Assembly: GCA_016713125.1 (NCBI GenBank)
Contig: JADJPT010000025.1
Coordinates: 12,501 to 61,738, forward strand
Reading direction: 5' to 3'
Length of the DNA stretch: 49,238 nt
Source of the DNA: Betaproteobacteria bacterium
GTDB lineage: Bacteria > Pseudomonadota > Gammaproteobacteria > Burkholderiales > SG8-39
Shown here: piece after piece, positions 1 to 11,362 of the stretch
How positions within the stretch are numbered: position 1 is the stretch's first letter
Layout of the letters: each line of letters starts with the position of its first letter
Notes under the pieces: model-generated
What the model was told of the DNA's origin: nothing
The model's database searches: none
Seen by the model: only the letters and a program-made list of their open reading frames with translations
Translations under genes and position numbers: made by a program

Positions 1-16
1 GCTTGCGTTGCCGAAC

Positions 17-93
17 GGGCCTGTAGCTCAGTTGGTTAGAGCACCGTCTTGATAAGGCGGGGGTCGATGGTTCGAATCCATCCAGACCCACCA
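17..93 (+). tRNA. tRNA-Ile (GAT)
   Basis: A 77-nt cloverleaf with anticodon GAT at 51-53, a normal D arm, a GGTTCGAATCC T arm and an encoded CCA at 91-93. It lies in the 16S-23S spacer position of an rRNA operon, followed by tRNA-Ala, as is common in proteobacteria. The acceptor 5' strand reads GGGCCTG against CAGACCC, so the fourth pair is C-A instead of the usual U-A. Confidence 0.95.
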
Positions 94-114
94 ACCGAGC
101 TCCCGGGATTTTGC

Positions 115-190
115 GGGGCCATAGCTCAGCTGGGAGAGCGCCTGCTTTGCAAGCAGGAGGTCACCGGTTCGATCCCGGTTGGCTCCACCA
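115..190 (+). tRNA. tRNA-Ala (TGC)
   Basis: A 76-nt cloverleaf with anticodon TGC at 148-150. Acceptor GGGGCCA pairs with TGGCTCC (one G-U pair) and CCA is encoded. It is the second spacer tRNA of the rRNA operon, 21 nt after tRNA-Ile. Confidence 0.96.
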
Positions 191-256
191 GTAACCCCAG
201 AACGCAACGCGAAGTCGCAGCATGAATGCGACTTCGCGATGCGTTTTGCATCGGCT

Positions 257-267
257 GTTCTTTAACA
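257..267 (+). promoter_or_regulatory. boxA-like rRNA antitermination site
   Basis: GTTCTTTAACA in the spacer between tRNA-Ala and 23S resembles the boxA element (TGCTCTTTAACA) that loads the NusB/S10 antitermination complex on rRNA transcripts. It is followed by the usual AATTCGGAAGAAG-like spacer sequence. Function is inferred from motif and position. Confidence 0.6.
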
Positions 268-379
268 ATTCGGAAGAAGTAAAGCGATCTTGGTTGAAGT
301 TTGATCAAGATCACTGGGTTAGATTGTATGTAACAAGCGCTTCCTATGGCCGAGAGTATGTCAGTGCTCAAGGTTATAG

Positions 380-3264
<2,885 letters not shown>

Positions 3265-3399
3265 TAACCGTGAGCGACTGCCATGCGCAGGCTCCGGTGA
3301 GCTGCTTGTTTGTGCATCTCTCCCAGTGCTTTACTTCTCCCGAACAGTGACCTGCGTCTTTTGCGGATTTGTCCGCTCAGACGTCGGGTTCAGAGCCAA

Positions 3400-3513
3400 T
3401 CTGGCGGCTATAGCAGCTTGGAACCACGCCTTCCCATCCCGAACAGGACCGTGAAACGAGCTTGCGCCGATGATAGTGTGCAATTGCGTATGCGAAAGTA
3501 GGTTACCGCCAGG
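3400..3513 (+). rRNA. rrf: 5S ribosomal RNA
   Basis: Contains the conserved segments CCCATCCCGAACAGG, CGTGAAACG, GCCGATGATAGT and GAAAGTAGG. The terminal helix is CTGGCGG paired with CCGCCAGG. It lies about 135 nt after 23S with no intervening tRNA. Ends are estimated from the helix. Confidence 0.94.
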
Positions 3514-3525
3514 CCATATGAAGTG

Positions 3526-3560
3526 AAAAAGCCCCGAAGACCATGTCTTCGGGGCTTTTT
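3526..3560 (+). terminator. rRNA operon terminator
   Basis: A perfect 15-bp inverted repeat (5' arm AAAAAGCCCCGAAGA) around a 5-nt loop, ending in a T run and a second T stretch. It ends the rRNA operon and, being A-rich on the other side, could also stop minus-strand transcription coming from the enoyl-CoA hydratase gene. Confidence 0.93.
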
Positions 3561-3610
3561 CTTTTTTCGGTTCGGAAATCGAACCCTGCAATCGATTCCC
3601 GGGCCTGCGA

Positions 3611-4390
3611 TCAAGAAGCGTTCTTACTTCTCGCGAGTCGCTCAGCCAAATAGGCGTCCATCAATTCCTTGCGCTCCGCTCCGCCACAGGCCGAGGTGAA
3701 TGCGGATATGCTTTCACTTATGGATTGTGGAATTGTGCTGGTTTCCCAAGATGAAATCAGGCGCTTCTGAAGACGGACCGCCGAACTGCCGCAAGAAAGT
3801 ATTTCAGCAACGCAGCGGTCAACGGCGGCGTCCAGTTCATCATTCCGCGTGACCTCTTCGACCAATCCCCAATCGACAGCGGTTCTTGCATCGATTGAGC
3901 GACCCGTCAGCAGCAGCATTCGAGTGCGTCCCCAACCGATAAGTCCCGGAAGTAGCACGGCTTCGACTACTGAGGGAATTCCGAGTCTGACCTCGGGCAT
4001 AGCGAATACTGACTTCTCCGAGCAGATGCGAAAATCGCAAGCCGCTGCCAATTCCAATCCAGCGCCTAGCGCATATCCGTCGATGCGTGCGATTACCGGC
4101 ACAGGGAGCCGGCGTACGGCATCGCAGGTTCGATGAACCAGCGTGATGAACTCCTCCGCATTGGAGCCCAGTGCCGCCATCTCGTCTATGCTTGCACCAC
4201 CGACGAAAGCCTTGTTACCTGCGCCGCTCAGTACCGCAACTTTGAGACCGGCGTTGCTTTCAAGTTGTGCCAGAGACCTGGCAAACTGCGTCATTCCTTC
4301 CGTGGTAAGGCAATTCAACTTCGCCGAATTGTCGATGGTGATGTACGCGACGCCTCTGTCATCAACTCGAATCGAAACCTGACTCTTCAT
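3611..4390 (-). CDS. Enoyl-CoA hydratase/isomerase (crotonase) family protein
   Basis: A 259-residue crotonase-fold protein, normal length for the family, which hydrates or isomerises acyl-CoA thioesters. Visible marks are the oxyanion-hole segment GAGNKAFVGGASIDE near residue 57, GYALGAGLELAAACDF (Glu113) and MPEVRLGIP (Glu133), the two positions that carry the catalytic acids in true hydratases. The start is the ATG at 4390, preceded by GAGG, not the ATG 33 nt upstream. It lies 7 nt after the end of the Fe-S oxidoreductase gene and probably shares its transcript. Substrate cannot be told from sequence. Confidence 0.9.
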   Translation of the reverse strand: MKSQVSIRVDDRGVAYITIDNSAKLNCLTTEGMTQFARSLAQLESNAGLKVAVLSGAGNKAFVGGASIDEMAALGSNAEEFITLVHRTCDAVRRLPVPVIARIDGYALGAGLELAAACDFRICSEKSVFAMPEVRLGIPSVVEAVLLPGLIGWGRTRMLLLTGRSIDARTAVDWGLVEEVTRNDELDAAVDRCVAEILSCGSSAVRLQKRLISSWETSTIPQSISESISAFTSACGGAERKELMDAYLAERLARSKNAS

Positions 4391-4397
4391 ATGTACC

Positions 4398-5738
4398 TCA
4401 GATTCCGTAGGCTTTGCGTACAAGACTCAGCGGATGGGATTTTTCGACCTGTTTGTCCGCCGACTCCGCATCCATACCTTGTTGGATATGACGTGCAGCG
4501 ATGGGGCAGTCGGAACTGATGTAGTCGGGCTGGGTGCCCGCCATCTGGTGGAATACAGGGCGACCGATCTTCATGGAGTTGTCGAAATATTCGGTTTTGA
4601 CACCCCAAGTGCCGTCGTGTCCAGCGCATCTTTCGACGGTATTCACTTCTGTTCCCGGTACCATCTGCAGCATTTCGCGAGTCTTTTGACCGACGTTCTG
4701 TACCCGGGAATGGCAGGGGATGTGATATGAGACCTTGCCCAGCGGCTCCTTGAAGTCGGTTTTCAGCAAACCATCCCTGTTACGGAGTACAAAGTACTCG
4801 AACGGGTCGAACATGGCGGCCTTGACGGCCTGAACATCGGCATCTTCCGGGAACATCAGCGGCAGCTCCTGCTTGTACATGAGTGTGCAGGACGGAATCG
4901 GCGTCAGAATCGCATAGCCTTCGCGCGCCAGCCTCGAGAGCACAGGAATGTTCGCCTCCTTGTTCTTGGCGACTGCGTCCAGATCCCCCAGCTCAAGCTT
5001 TGGCATGCCGCAGCAGGCTTCCTTCTCGACCACGACGTAGGGAATTTCGTTGTGCGTCAGGATGGCGAGCAGGTCGTGTCCGATTCCCGGCTCGTTGTAG
5101 TTCACATAGCAGGTGGAGAATATGGCGACCTTGCCCGGCGTCTTGGCACCGTCCTTGACGCTGCCGGCCGGGCTCTTCTCCGCGTTTGGCCGGAACGTCC
5201 TGGAAGCGTATTCGGGCAGCACGCGATCCTTGTGCACCTTGAGAACCGAGTCCATCACTTCCCGCGCAGCCGAGTTCCTGTTCAGAGCATTGACTGTCTG
5301 GACCACGACCGGAATCGTCGCCAGCTTGCCTAGCGCGTCCGTCGATGAGAGCAGCTTGTCGCGGAAACTGACCCCCCCTTTCTTGAACTTTATCGACTTT
5401 GCACGCAGCATCAGGTGAGGGAAATCTACGTTCCACTGGTGGGGTGGGACATAGGGGCACTTGGTCATGTAGCACATGTCGCACAGATAGCACTGATCGA
5501 CCACCTTCCAGAAGTCCTTCTTGTCGACGCCATCGACCTCCATGGTCTTGCTTTCGTCGACCAGGTCGAAAAGCGTGGGGAAGGACGTGCAAAGATTCAC
5601 GCATCGCCGGCAGCCGTGGCAGATGTCGAACACCCGCTCGAGTTCCTTCTCGAGCTTGGTTTCGTCGTAGAAATCGGGATTTTTCCAGTCAAGAGGATGG
5701 CGGGTGGGCGCTTCGAGACTGCCTTCACGTGTAGTCAT
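4398..5738 (-). CDS. GlpC-like (Fe-S)-binding oxidoreductase with CCG domains
   Basis: A 446-residue soluble protein. Two ferredoxin-type clusters are visible: C40-x2-C43-x2-C46-x3-C50 and C83-x2-C86-x2-C89-x4-C94. Two cysteine-rich domains of the GlpC/heterodisulfide reductase HdrB kind follow (ACCGMPK, IPCHSRVQ, RCAGHDGTWG, DCPIAA). The family passes electrons between a partner flavoprotein or peroxidase and quinone or thiol acceptors. Rubrerythrin lies immediately upstream on the same strand, so this is probably its electron-transfer partner (inference). The internal CCG motifs deviate from strict CCG. Confidence 0.88.
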   Translation of the reverse strand: MTTREGSLEAPTRHPLDWKNPDFYDETKLEKELERVFDICHGCRRCVNLCTSFPTLFDLVDESKTMEVDGVDKKDFWKVVDQCYLCDMCYMTKCPYVPPHQWNVDFPHLMLRAKSIKFKKGGVSFRDKLLSSTDALGKLATIPVVVQTVNALNRNSAAREVMDSVLKVHKDRVLPEYASRTFRPNAEKSPAGSVKDGAKTPGKVAIFSTCYVNYNEPGIGHDLLAILTHNEIPYVVVEKEACCGMPKLELGDLDAVAKNKEANIPVLSRLAREGYAILTPIPSCTLMYKQELPLMFPEDADVQAVKAAMFDPFEYFVLRNRDGLLKTDFKEPLGKVSYHIPCHSRVQNVGQKTREMLQMVPGTEVNTVERCAGHDGTWGVKTEYFDNSMKIGRPVFHQMAGTQPDYISSDCPIAARHIQQGMDAESADKQVEKSHPLSLVRKAYGI

Positions 5739-5786
5739 GGGGGTTGGGGCGTCCGGGGAAATTGAAGTGAATAACGACCAAAACTC

Positions 5787-5808
5787 AAGGCCCGGCGAAC
5801 CGGGCCTT
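5787..5808 (-). terminator. Terminator after the rubrerythrin gene
   Basis: The hairpin AAGGCCCGG - 4-nt loop - CCGGGCCTT has a 9-bp stem. On the minus strand it is followed by GAGTTTTGG. It sits between the rubrerythrin stop and the Fe-S oxidoreductase start, so it should end or attenuate the rubrerythrin transcript. Confidence 0.75.
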
Positions 5809-5832
5809 TGGTTTTACCGCTACGGTGCTTTT

Positions 5833-6252
5833 TTAGTCGACGAGGGCGTCGAGGGCTTTCTGGAAGCGGTTGGCGTGCGAGCGCTCGGCCTTGGCCAGCG
5901 TCTCGAACCAGTCGGCGATCTCGCCGAAGCCTTCCTCGCGCGCCTGCTTGGCCATCCCCGGGTACATGTCCGTGTACTCGTGCGTCTCGCCCGCAACCGC
6001 CGCCTTCAGGTTGTCCCGCGAGGCGCCGATCGGCAGGTCCGTCGCCGGATCGCCGCACTGCTCCATGTACTCCAGATGCCCGTGCGCGTGGCCCGTCTCG
6101 CCTTCGGCCGTCGAGCGGAACAGCGCCGCCACGTCGTTCTGGCCTTCCACGTCGGCCTTCGCTGCGAAATACAGGTAACGGCGATTGGCCTGGCTCTCGC
6201 CGGCGAACGCCGCTTTCAGATTGCCGTGGGTCTTCGATCCCTTGAGTTGCAT
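5833..6252 (-). CDS. Rubrerythrin (short form without rubredoxin domain)
   Basis: A 139-residue four-helix di-iron protein that reduces hydrogen peroxide in the cytoplasm. It shows the repeated E-x-x-A/H iron ligand pattern: AFAGESQANRRYLYFA, AEGETGHAHGH, AVAGETHEYTDMYP and AKAERSHANRF. The C-terminal rubredoxin domain of classical rubrerythrins is absent, so a separate electron donor is needed, plausibly the adjacent Fe-S protein. I chose the ATG at 6252. The AGGAG ribosome site abuts the ATG at 6258 directly but lies 6 nt from this second ATG. Confidence 0.93.
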   Translation of the reverse strand: MQLKGSKTHGNLKAAFAGESQANRRYLYFAAKADVEGQNDVAALFRSTAEGETGHAHGHLEYMEQCGDPATDLPIGASRDNLKAAVAGETHEYTDMYPGMAKQAREEGFGEIADWFETLAKAERSHANRFQKALDALVD

Positions 6253-6287
6253 GTTCATCTCCTGTGCGGAAGCAATGCGGCTGTAGG

Positions 6288-6301
6288 ATGTACTAGTACA
6301 T
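6288..6301. promoter_or_regulatory. Perfect 14-bp palindrome upstream of rubrerythrin
   Basis: ATGTACTAGTACAT is a perfect palindrome about 36 nt upstream of the rubrerythrin start, where an operator overlapping the promoter would be expected. The cognate regulator is not identifiable from this window. Confidence 0.45.
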
Positions 6302-6419
6302 TCAAGGCTGCGGCGGCCGCCTCACCGAAGCCAGAAAAACTGTATGCGTTGCAGGGCTATTGAGCAAATCGATTTTAGCAATAACATGCATTGACTCGAG
6401 CTATCGTATTCCGTCCGGA

Positions 6420-6460
6420 TTGACGCATATCAACATCGGGTGCCGATCCGAGACTAGGAT
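6420..6460 (+). promoter_or_regulatory. FNR box and -10 of the ccoI promoter
   Basis: TTGACGCATATCAA (6420-6433) matches the FNR/Anr consensus TTGAT-N4-ATCAA at nine of ten positions. TAGGAT (6455-6460) follows after exactly 21 nt. This is class II geometry, with the box centred near -41.5, and puts the transcription start at about 6467-6468, on top of the GTG used as the ccoI start. Confidence 0.75.
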
Positions 6461-6466
6461 GGCAGA

Positions 6467-9003
6467 GTGAAGAATGCAGCAAGTCCGGCAATGCTTGAGG
6501 TCTCATCCAATGACCTGGCCCGCATTGCGCCAGCCTGTTACCACTGTGGGTTGCCGGTGCCCGGACAGGGTGGATTCCACGCACGCGTACTCGGTGCCGA
6601 CCGTACCTTTTGCTGCGTGGGCTGCGAAACCGTTGCCCGGACCATCGTCGACGCCGGATTCGAGAACTACTACGAAACCCGCGACGGCTTCGGACCGGAG
6701 AATCTGCGCGGCGCGGTACCGCAGGATCTGCCACCGGCACTGATCTACGACGACCCACAGGCCCAGAGGCAGTTCGTAGTCGAATCCGGATCCCACGGCC
6801 GCGAGGCTGCGCTGATTCTGGACAGGATTCGGTGCGCAGCCTGCGTCTGGTTGAATGAGCAGTATCTGCGCAAACTTCCGGGCGTGACAGGCGTGACCAT
6901 CAATTACGCGACCCGGCGGGCATTGATCAGCTGGGACGAGCGCCAGTTGCGGCTTTCGCAGATCATTGATGCGGTTCGCGCGCTGGGTTACGACGCCTAC
7001 CCATACGATCCGCAGAAGCAGACCGGCATGCGACGTGACGAGCGGCGCGAAGCGCTGTGGCGCCTGTTCGTCGCTGGTTTCGGCGCCATGCAGGTCATGA
7101 TGTATGCGGTCCCGCGCTACATCGACGATACGGGTACGCTGAGCTTCGAGTCCGAGCAGCTCATGCGCTGGGCTAGTCTGGCGCTGACCATCCCCGTGAT
7201 GCTTTTCGCGTGCACCCCGTTCTTCGCCAACGCACTGGCCGATCTGCGTGGCCGGCGACTTGGCGTGGATACCCCGATCTCATTGGGCATTCTGGCCGCG
7301 TTCTTTGCCAGTGCTTGGGCGACGCTGTCCGGAAGGGGCGAGGTGTACTTCGACTCCATTTCGATGCTCGTCTTTTTGCTACTGGGTGCGCGGTATCTGG
7401 AGTTGATGGCCAGGCAGAGGGCAGCGGCCGGTCTGGATCGCCTGTTGCGCTGGATGCCGACTTTCGCAGTTCGCCTGCACGGCGACGATCCTTCGTCTGC
7501 ACAGGAGCGCATCCCGATCGACACGCTGAAGCCTGGCGACTCGGTGATCGTCGCGCCCGGAGACACCATACCGGCGGACGGGATCGTCATCCACGGAGAG
7601 GGAAATTCCGACGAGTCGCTGCTTACCGGGGAGTCGCGTCCCGTACCGAAGTTGCCCGGATCAACGGTGATTGGGGGCTCTGTGAACATCGATCAGCCGC
7701 TGGTGGTTCAGATCACCTGCGTCGGCGTCGACACGCAGGCGGCTGCGATTGGCCGCCTCATCGAGCGCGCCGCGGCCAGCAAGCCCCGTTTGGTGGCGGC
7801 GGCGGATCGCATTGCCGGCCAGTTGACCTGGGTGGTATTGGCCAGCGCCCTGGTCGCGTTTGCGGGGTGGTATGTCATTGATCCGACACGCGCCCTGTGG
7901 GTCTCGATCGCGGTACTGGTGGTGACCTGTCCCTGCGCGCTGGCCCTGGCCGCTCCTATCGCCCTGACTGCGGCGACAGGGCGTTTGTCTGCCGCCGGAA
8001 TCGTTTTGACCCGCTCAAGTGCGATCGAAGCCGCAGAAGCCGCTACGGATGTCGTCCTGGACAAGACCGGTACCCTGACCGAGGGGCGTTTGAGCCTGGT
8101 GCGCGTCCAGGTTATGGCGACGGTCGACGAGGCGCATTGCGTGGCTCTGGCCGTGGCGCTGAATGCTTCGAGCCGCCACCCAGTTGCGGTGGCGTTGCGG
8201 ACCGGTACATCGCAAGTACAGAGCGAAGTGCGCGCGGACCAGCAGGTCCACTTTCCGGGCTCGGGTGTCGAGGCAGTTGTCGCTGGCCGCAGATACCGGC
8301 TGGGAACGCCGGGCTTTGTTGCCGAAGTCGCCGGCGCGTCGACGGGGCTGCCGATGACTGTTGCTCACAGGACGCCCGTCTATCTCGGAGGGGAAGCCGG
8401 CTGGCTTGCCATGCTCGAGTTCGAGGATACCCCGCGCTGCGGCGCCGCCGACGCGATTGCAGCGTTGCGTGCTGAGGGCTTTCGCGTGCATCTGCTGTCC
8501 GGCGATGCCCCCGACGTCGTTGCGCACCATGCCGTCGCCGCGGGCATCGATTCCTGGACTGGCGGTGCCACCCCGCAGGGCAAGCACGATTTTGTAGTTG
8601 GTCTGCAGCATCGAGGGTGCCGGGTTGTGATGGTCGGTGACGGAGTCAACGATGCGCCGGTCCTGGCGCAGGCCGATGTATCCATCGCCATGGGCGAGGG
8701 CGCCGCTGGCGCTGATGCAATCAGACTTCGTGCTTCCTGAACACTCGGTTGTCCAGTCTGCCGGTGCTGTTGAAGGAATCCAGACGGACCATGCGCATCA
8801 TTCGGCAGAATTTCCACTGGGCGCTCGGCTACAACGCAATTGCGCTGCCCATGGCCTTCACCGGTCTGATCGGTCCCTGGGAGGCAGCCATCGGCATGGC
8901 GGCGAGTTCCTTCGTCGTCGTACTTAACGCCCTGCGCCTCCTATCGGTTGCAGCGGAGGGGGGAATCGCGCCCGAAAGCGTGCAGGTCGCGGTGAATCCC
9001 TGA
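6467..9003 (+). CDS. ccoI: Cu+-exporting P1B-type ATPase for cbb3 assembly (CcoI/FixI), frame broken near the 3' end
   Basis: An inner-membrane pump that delivers copper for CcoN maturation. Visible features are N-terminal C24-x2-C27 and C49CxxC53, a metal-binding domain with RCAACVW near residue 125, TGES, the membrane metal site C488-P-C490, phosphorylation motif DKTGT (Asp532) and GDGVNDAP. Restored length is about 845 residues, normal for the family. Two small indels, near 8705 (two bases apparently lost) and 8736 (one gained or two lost), break the frame. The C-terminal membrane segment then resumes at SSLPVLLKESRRTMRIIRQN. The start is GTG 6467 or ATG 6491. FNR control is predicted. Confidence 0.93.
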
Positions 9004-9011
9004 TTTCAAAC

Positions 9012-9251
9012 ATGGAAAGCCTCTACCTCCTCATACCGCTGTCTGTCCTGATCGTGATCCTGATCGGCTGGGTGTTCTGGCGTGCCCTGCATTCCGGGCA
9101 GTTCGACGATCTGGACCGTCCGGGCTATGACATCCTGATGGACAACGACGACACCTCGTTGCCGGCGCCGGTGAGGAGCGAACACGAGGTTTTCGCTGCA
9201 GCGCAAAAGCCGTTTGATCTGGGTCAAGACGAGGCAAAGTCTCCTCGCTAG
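9012..9251 (+). CDS. ccoS: cbb3 oxidase maturation protein CcoS
   Basis: A 79-residue protein with one N-terminal membrane helix (LLIPLSVLIVILIGWVFWRAL), then the family signature SGQFDDLDRPGYDILMDND. CcoS is needed for haem and copper insertion into the cbb3 oxidase. It starts 8 nt after ccoI, as in most proteobacterial ccoGHIS clusters. Its 3' end carries the FNR box of the ccoN promoter. Confidence 0.95.
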   Translation: MESLYLLIPLSVLIVILIGWVFWRALHSGQFDDLDRPGYDILMDNDDTSLPAPVRSEHEVFAAAQKPFDLGQDEAKSPR

Positions 9252-9254
9252 GAT
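9214..9254 (+). promoter_or_regulatory. FNR box and -10 of the ccoN promoter
   Basis: TTGATCTGGGTCAA (9214-9227) matches the FNR consensus at nine of ten positions. TAGGAT (9249-9254) lies exactly 21 nt downstream, the same hexamer and spacing as at ccoI. The expected start is near 9262, leaving a leader of about 36 nt before the ccoN ATG. The box lies within the ccoS coding sequence. Confidence 0.8.
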
Positions 9255-9297
9255 GACCCCACGGCACGTTACGTGTGCTGACAACGGGGAAAAGGCC

Positions 9298-10719
9298 ATG
9301 CAAGCGGAAACCACCTATAACTACAAGGTCGTCCGGCAGTTCGCCGTCATGACCGTGGTGTGGGGCGTCGTCGGAATGCTCGTCGGCGTCATCATCGCGG
9401 CTCAGTTGATCTGGCCGGAACTCAACTTCGGCGTGCCATGGTTGTCCTACGGGCGATTGCGGCCCCTGCATACCAACGCGGTGATCTTCGCTTTCGGCGG
9501 TTGCGCCCTGTTCGCCACCAGCTACTACGTGGTGCAACGCACCTGCCATGCGCGATTGTTCTCGGCTGGTCTGGCGGCGTTTACCTTCTGGGGGTGGCAG
9601 CTCGTCATCCTGCTGGCCGCCATTACGCTGCCGCTGGGAATCACGACTTCCAAGGAATATGCCGAACTCGAATGGCCGATCGACATCCTGATCGCCGTCG
9701 TGTGGGTGTCCTACGCGATCGTGTTCTTCGGCACCATTTTCAAGCGCAAGATCGAGCACATCTACGTCGCCAACTGGTTCTTCGGTGCCTTCATCATCAC
9801 CGTCGCGATCCTTCACATCGTCAACAGTGCGGCCGTGCCGGTCAGCTTCTGGAAGTCGTACTCGGTGTATGCCGGTGCGCAGGACGCCATGGTTCAGTGG
9901 TGGTACGGCCACAATGCGGTGGGATTCTTCCTGACCGCCGGCTTCCTGGGCATGATGTACTACTTCATACCCAAGCAGGCCGAGCGACCGGTCTACTCGT
10001 ATCGGCTGTCAGTGGTCCATTTCTGGGCGCTGATCTTCACCTATATGTGGGCCGGCCCCCACCACCTGCACTACACCGCGCTGCCCGACTGGGCACAGTC
10101 CATAGGCATGATCTTCTCGCTGATCCTGTTGGCGCCGTCCTGGGGCGGCATGATCAACGGCATCATGACTCTGTCGGGCGCCTGGCATAAGCTGCGCCAG
10201 GATCCGATCCTCAAGTTTCTGATCGTCTCGCTGTCCTTTTACGGCATGTCGACCTTCGAAGGCCCGATGATGTCGATCAAGACGGTGAATGCACTGTCCC
10301 ATTACACGGACTGGACGATCGGCCACGTGCACAGCGGGGCACTCGGCTGGGTCGGCTTGGTGTCGATGGGTTCGATCTACTTCCTGATCCCCAAGCTGTT
10401 CGGCCAGAAGGAAATGTGGTCGGTGCGCCTGATCAACGTGCACTTCTGGGTCGCAACCATAGGCATCGTCCTCTATATCGCCGCGATGTGGATTGCCGGT
10501 GTGATGCAGGGCCTGATGTGGCGTGCGGTCAGTGCCGACGGCACGCTCACCTACAGCTTTGTCGAGAGCGTAAAGGCGACCTATCCGTTCTATACGGTCC
10601 GTCTGCTCGGCGGTCTGCTCTACCTGGGCGGGATGCTGATCATGGCCTACAACGTTGCGCGCACGATCGCCGGGAGCCGCTCGTTCGAGGCGACGATCCC
10701 CGCGCCGGCGCACGCCTGA
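9298..10719 (+). CDS. ccoN: cbb3-type cytochrome c oxidase subunit I
   Basis: A 473-residue, twelve-helix catalytic subunit carrying haem b, haem b3 and CuB. It reduces O2 to water at high affinity while pumping protons. Haem and CuB ligand histidines are visible in RPLHTNAVIF, WWYGHNAVGFFLTAG, AGPHHLHYTALPDW and IGHVHSGALGW. The start is ATG 9298 (MQAETTYNYKVVRQ), the usual CcoN N-terminus. An upstream in-frame ATG at 9214 would lie inside the FNR box. ccoO follows after 18 nt with an AAGAGGAG ribosome site. Confidence 0.98.
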   Translation: MQAETTYNYKVVRQFAVMTVVWGVVGMLVGVIIAAQLIWPELNFGVPWLSYGRLRPLHTNAVIFAFGGCALFATSYYVVQRTCHARLFSAGLAAFTFWGWQLVILLAAITLPLGITTSKEYAELEWPIDILIAVVWVSYAIVFFGTIFKRKIEHIYVANWFFGAFIITVAILHIVNSAAVPVSFWKSYSVYAGAQDAMVQWWYGHNAVGFFLTAGFLGMMYYFIPKQAERPVYSYRLSVVHFWALIFTYMWAGPHHLHYTALPDWAQSIGMIFSLILLAPSWGGMINGIMTLSGAWHKLRQDPILKFLIVSLSFYGMSTFEGPMMSIKTVNALSHYTDWTIGHVHSGALGWVGLVSMGSIYFLIPKLFGQKEMWSVRLINVHFWVATIGIVLYIAAMWIAGVMQGLMWRAVSADGTLTYSFVESVKATYPFYTVRLLGGLLYLGGMLIMAYNVARTIAGSRSFEATIPAPAHA

Positions 10720-10737
10720 GAAAAAGAGGAGAGCACC

Positions 10738-11352
10738 ATGAAACTCACACATGACATGATCGAGCGCAACCAGGCGCTGCTGATCGTCCTTGTCATCCTG
10801 CTGGTTTCCATCGGCGGACTGGTGGAGATCGTGCCCCTGTCGTTCCAGCGCTCGGTCACCGAGCCGGTCGCGGGCCTGAAGCCCTATACGCCCACGCAGT
10901 TGACCGGACGGGACGTCTATATACGTGAAGGTTGCTACAACTGCCATTCGCAGATGGTTCGCCCGTTCCGCGCCGAGGTCGAGCGCTACGGTCACTATTC
11001 AGTGGCCGGGGAGTTCGTCTACGACCACCCGTTCCAGTGGGGTTCCAAGCGAACAGGGCCGGATCTGGCGCGCGTGGGTGGTCGCTACTCGGACGAATGG
11101 CACCGCATCCACATGAACAACCCGCGCGATCTGGTGCCGGAATCGAACATGCCCGCATATCCCTGGCTGGCGAAATCCCCCGCGGACGCAGCCGACATCG
11201 AAACCAAGATGCGCGCACTGCGTCTGGTCGGCGTCCCGTACACGGACGAGCAGATCGGCAAGGCCAAGGAGGAGCTGAAGGGCAAGTCCGAGCTGGACGC
11301 CCTGATCGCCTACCTCCAGGTCCTGGGCACTGCGCTCAAGAAGGCGAACTGA
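10738..11352 (+). CDS. ccoO: cbb3-type cytochrome c oxidase subunit II (mono-haem)
   Basis: A 204-residue membrane-anchored cytochrome c. One N-terminal helix (ALLIVLVILLVSIGGLVEIVPL) is followed by the haem site C66-Y-N-C69-H70 and the typical SQMVRPFRAEVERYG. Later SNMPAYPWL supplies the axial Met. It passes electrons from CcoP to the CcoN active site. Length is normal and the frame is intact. Confidence 0.98.
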   Translation: MKLTHDMIERNQALLIVLVILLVSIGGLVEIVPLSFQRSVTEPVAGLKPYTPTQLTGRDVYIREGCYNCHSQMVRPFRAEVERYGHYSVAGEFVYDHPFQWGSKRTGPDLARVGGRYSDEWHRIHMNNPRDLVPESNMPAYPWLAKSPADAADIETKMRALRLVGVPYTDEQIGKAKEELKGKSELDALIAYLQVLGTALKKAN

Positions 11353-11362
11353 GGAGCTTGCG

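Noticed and set aside
290..305. TTGATCAAGATCAC, an FNR-like sequence in the 16S-23S spacer
   Set aside because: Mismatch in the second half-site, no promoter context and location inside the rRNA transcript. It more likely belongs to the 23S processing stem region.
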